From Massilia terrae (GTDB taxonomy: Bacteria; Pseudomonadota; Gammaproteobacteria; Burkholderiales; Burkholderiaceae_D), in contig NZ_JANUGU010000004.1 of the NCBI RefSeq assembly GCF_024753145.1, forward strand, positions 186,001-250,000: a DNA stretch of 64,000 bases, in the 5' to 3' direction. Both the position numbers and the translations under genes were made by a program. Positions 62,760 to 64,000 of the stretch are shown piece by piece. The notes under the pieces are model-generated. The model had not been told where the DNA came from, made no database searches, and was given only the letters and a program-made list of their open reading frames with translations. Every line of letters begins with the position of its first letter. The stretch's first letter is position 1.

Positions 62760-63992
62760 TCAGGCTGCCTGTCGGCTCATCCAGCGTCGATATCGCCGGG
62801 TTTTGATCATCGTGTCAAGCTGCTGCTCCAGGAAGGCAAATGCCGGCATGACGGTCGGATTGGTTTTTTTGCCGCCGCTCACCCTGCGCAATTGATGTTT
62901 GACCATCGACATATAAGCGATCGAGGCCAACACTTTGTTCTTCCACGTGATGGCGCGGAGCATGGGTGCACTTGCTTTACCCGCCTTCCACTCCTTTGGG
63001 AGACTGGGGTTCAACGCCAAGGCTGTGCCGATGCCCACCATATCGATACCGCTATCCAGCACTTGCTCAGCAACAGGAAAGCGACGAATGCCGCCGGTCA
63101 CCATCATCGGCATTCCGGCGACAGTGCCAATATCGCGAGCAAACTCGAGGAAGTACGCTTCGCGCGCCAGCGTCCGGCCGTCACGGGCCTGCCCGTGCAT
63201 GGCCGGTGCCTCGTAACTCCCGCCGGAAAGCTCAAGGAGGTCGACACGCAAAGGGTTCAGCATGGACACGACTTGCTTGGCATCGTCCGAGCTGAAGCCG
63301 CCGCGCTGAAAGTCGGCAGAGTTGAGCTTGACCGAAAGTGAAAACCTGGTACCCACGCGGGTCCGGATTTCCTTCACCACATCGAGCAGGATGCGGGCCC
63401 GGTTCTCGATTGCACCGCCCCAGCGGTCATTGCGCTTGTTGGTCAGCGGCGACAGGAATTGACTAATTAAGTACCCGTGCGCGGCGTGAATCTGCACGCC
63501 GCTGAAACCGAATTTTTCCGCCAACACGGCAGCGTCGACAAAGCGGCGCTTCACGTCGGCGATCTCCGCTTCCGACATTTCTTTCGGGGCCGTAAACTGT
63601 TTGGAAAAGCTCCCCATATCCATCGGCACGGCTGAAGGAGCAATCGTCTCCTGCCCCAGCGCAGCCGGCATCTGGCGGCCGGGGTGGTTAAGCTGCATCC
63701 AGATCTGTGCCCCGCGGGCGCGCGCGGCGCGTGCCCATTGTTCGAAACGTTCCCTGTTACCCTCAGACTCGAGGACCACGCCACCGGGCCCGGTCATGGC
63801 GCGGCGATCGACCATGACATTGCCAGTGATCATTAATCCGGCCTCGCCTTCCGCCCAAGCTTGGTAAAGACGAATCAGCTCATCGGAGGGGGCGTGATCG
63901 GCGTCTGCAAGGTTTTCTTCCATTGCAGCCTTCGCAAAGCGGTTGGGCAGCGTGGTGCCATTCGGCAAGGTCAACGGGGAGAACGGGCTCAT
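62760..63992 (-). CDS. NADH:flavin oxidoreductase (old yellow enzyme family)
   Basis: 410 residues. FMN-dependent TIM barrel: LPNRFAKAAMEENLAD near the start, QLNHPGRQMP, the AAHGYLISQFLSP segment with NKRNDRWGG and GGIRRFPVAEQVL. It reduces alpha,beta-unsaturated carbonyls or related compounds. Next to the aldehyde dehydrogenase it may belong to an aldehyde or aromatic-degradation module. The start ATG 63992 lies eight bases from the window edge; the ribosome site is outside. Chain ends RYRRWMSRQAA. Confidence 0.88.
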   Translation of the reverse strand: MSPFSPLTLPNGTTLPNRFAKAAMEENLADADHAPSDELIRLYQAWAEGEAGLMITGNVMVDRRAMTGPGGVVLESEGNRERFEQWARAARARGAQIWMQLNHPGRQMPAALGQETIAPSAVPMDMGSFSKQFTAPKEMSEAEIADVKRRFVDAAVLAEKFGFSGVQIHAAHGYLISQFLSPLTNKRNDRWGGAIENRARILLDVVKEIRTRVGTRFSLSVKLNSADFQRGGFSSDDAKQVVSMLNPLRVDLLELSGGSYEAPAMHGQARDGRTLAREAYFLEFARDIGTVAGMPMMVTGGIRRFPVAEQVLDSGIDMVGIGTALALNPSLPKEWKAGKASAPMLRAITWKNKVLASIAYMSMVKHQLRRVSGGKKTNPTVMPAFAFLEQQLDTMIKTRRYRRWMSRQAA

Positions 63993-64000
63993 TTAGGACT

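Overview
The window is high-GC DNA from a betaproteobacterium of the order Burkholderiales, most likely Oxalobacteraceae close to Massilia. The reasons are the gene order serC-pheA-hisC-tyrA-aroA-cmk-rpsA-ihfB-lapA-lapB, the Omp32-type porin, a split-linker OmpA protein, and the sequences of the ribosomal, gyrase and ATP synthase proteins. The assignment is from recalled family resemblance, not from a search. There is no prophage, insertion sequence or CRISPR array. The mobile-looking material is a family of short palindromic repeats and a palindrome-rich scar next to the tmRNA gene.

Layout. 1-5.5 kb: start of cysM, a secreted M28 peptidase, a secreted helix-hairpin-helix protein, UDP-glucose dehydrogenase, lapB and lapA. 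5.6-17.1 kb: a housekeeping block on the minus strand (ihfB, rpsA, cmk, aroA, tyrA, hisC, pheA, serC, gyrA) covering aromatic amino acid and serine synthesis, CMP kinase, ribosomal protein S1 and gyrase A. 17.4-24.4 kb: ompA, ubiG, gph, a zinc-ribbon methyltransferase, ssrA (tmRNA), a YcgR-type PilZ protein, an ArsR regulator with its SRPBCC partner, and a ferritin-like diiron protein.

24.4-40.6 kb is a large hopanoid locus: hpnA facing away from ispH-hpnH-hpnI-hpnJ-hpnK-hpnL, then hpnM facing away from hpnN-mlaA, then dxs-hpnF-hpnG on the opposite strand. Together these encode MEP isoprenoid supply (Dxs, IspH), squalene cyclisation (HpnF), side-chain building (HpnH, HpnG), sugar head-group addition and remodelling (HpnI, HpnK, HpnJ) and a lipid-transport set (HpnM MlaC-like, HpnN RND, MlaA lipoprotein). 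Squalene synthesis genes (hpnCDE) and the aminotransferase gene hpnO are not in the window.

40.8-64 kb is accessory: a stress-type protein; an orphan atpG-atpC pair with no atpD between them; a small DUF protein; a gluconate module (porin, MFS transporter, gluconokinase, LacI-type regulator) with two visible operators; a glycine-zipper protein; a secreted family 8 polysaccharide lyase convergent with a family 29 fucosidase; cbpA-cbpM; a kelch-type lipoprotein; a dihaem cytochrome c; a MATE exporter; an S9 peptidase; and, at the right edge, an aldehyde dehydrogenase and an old-yellow-enzyme oxidoreductase whose codon use looks less GC-biased than the rest.
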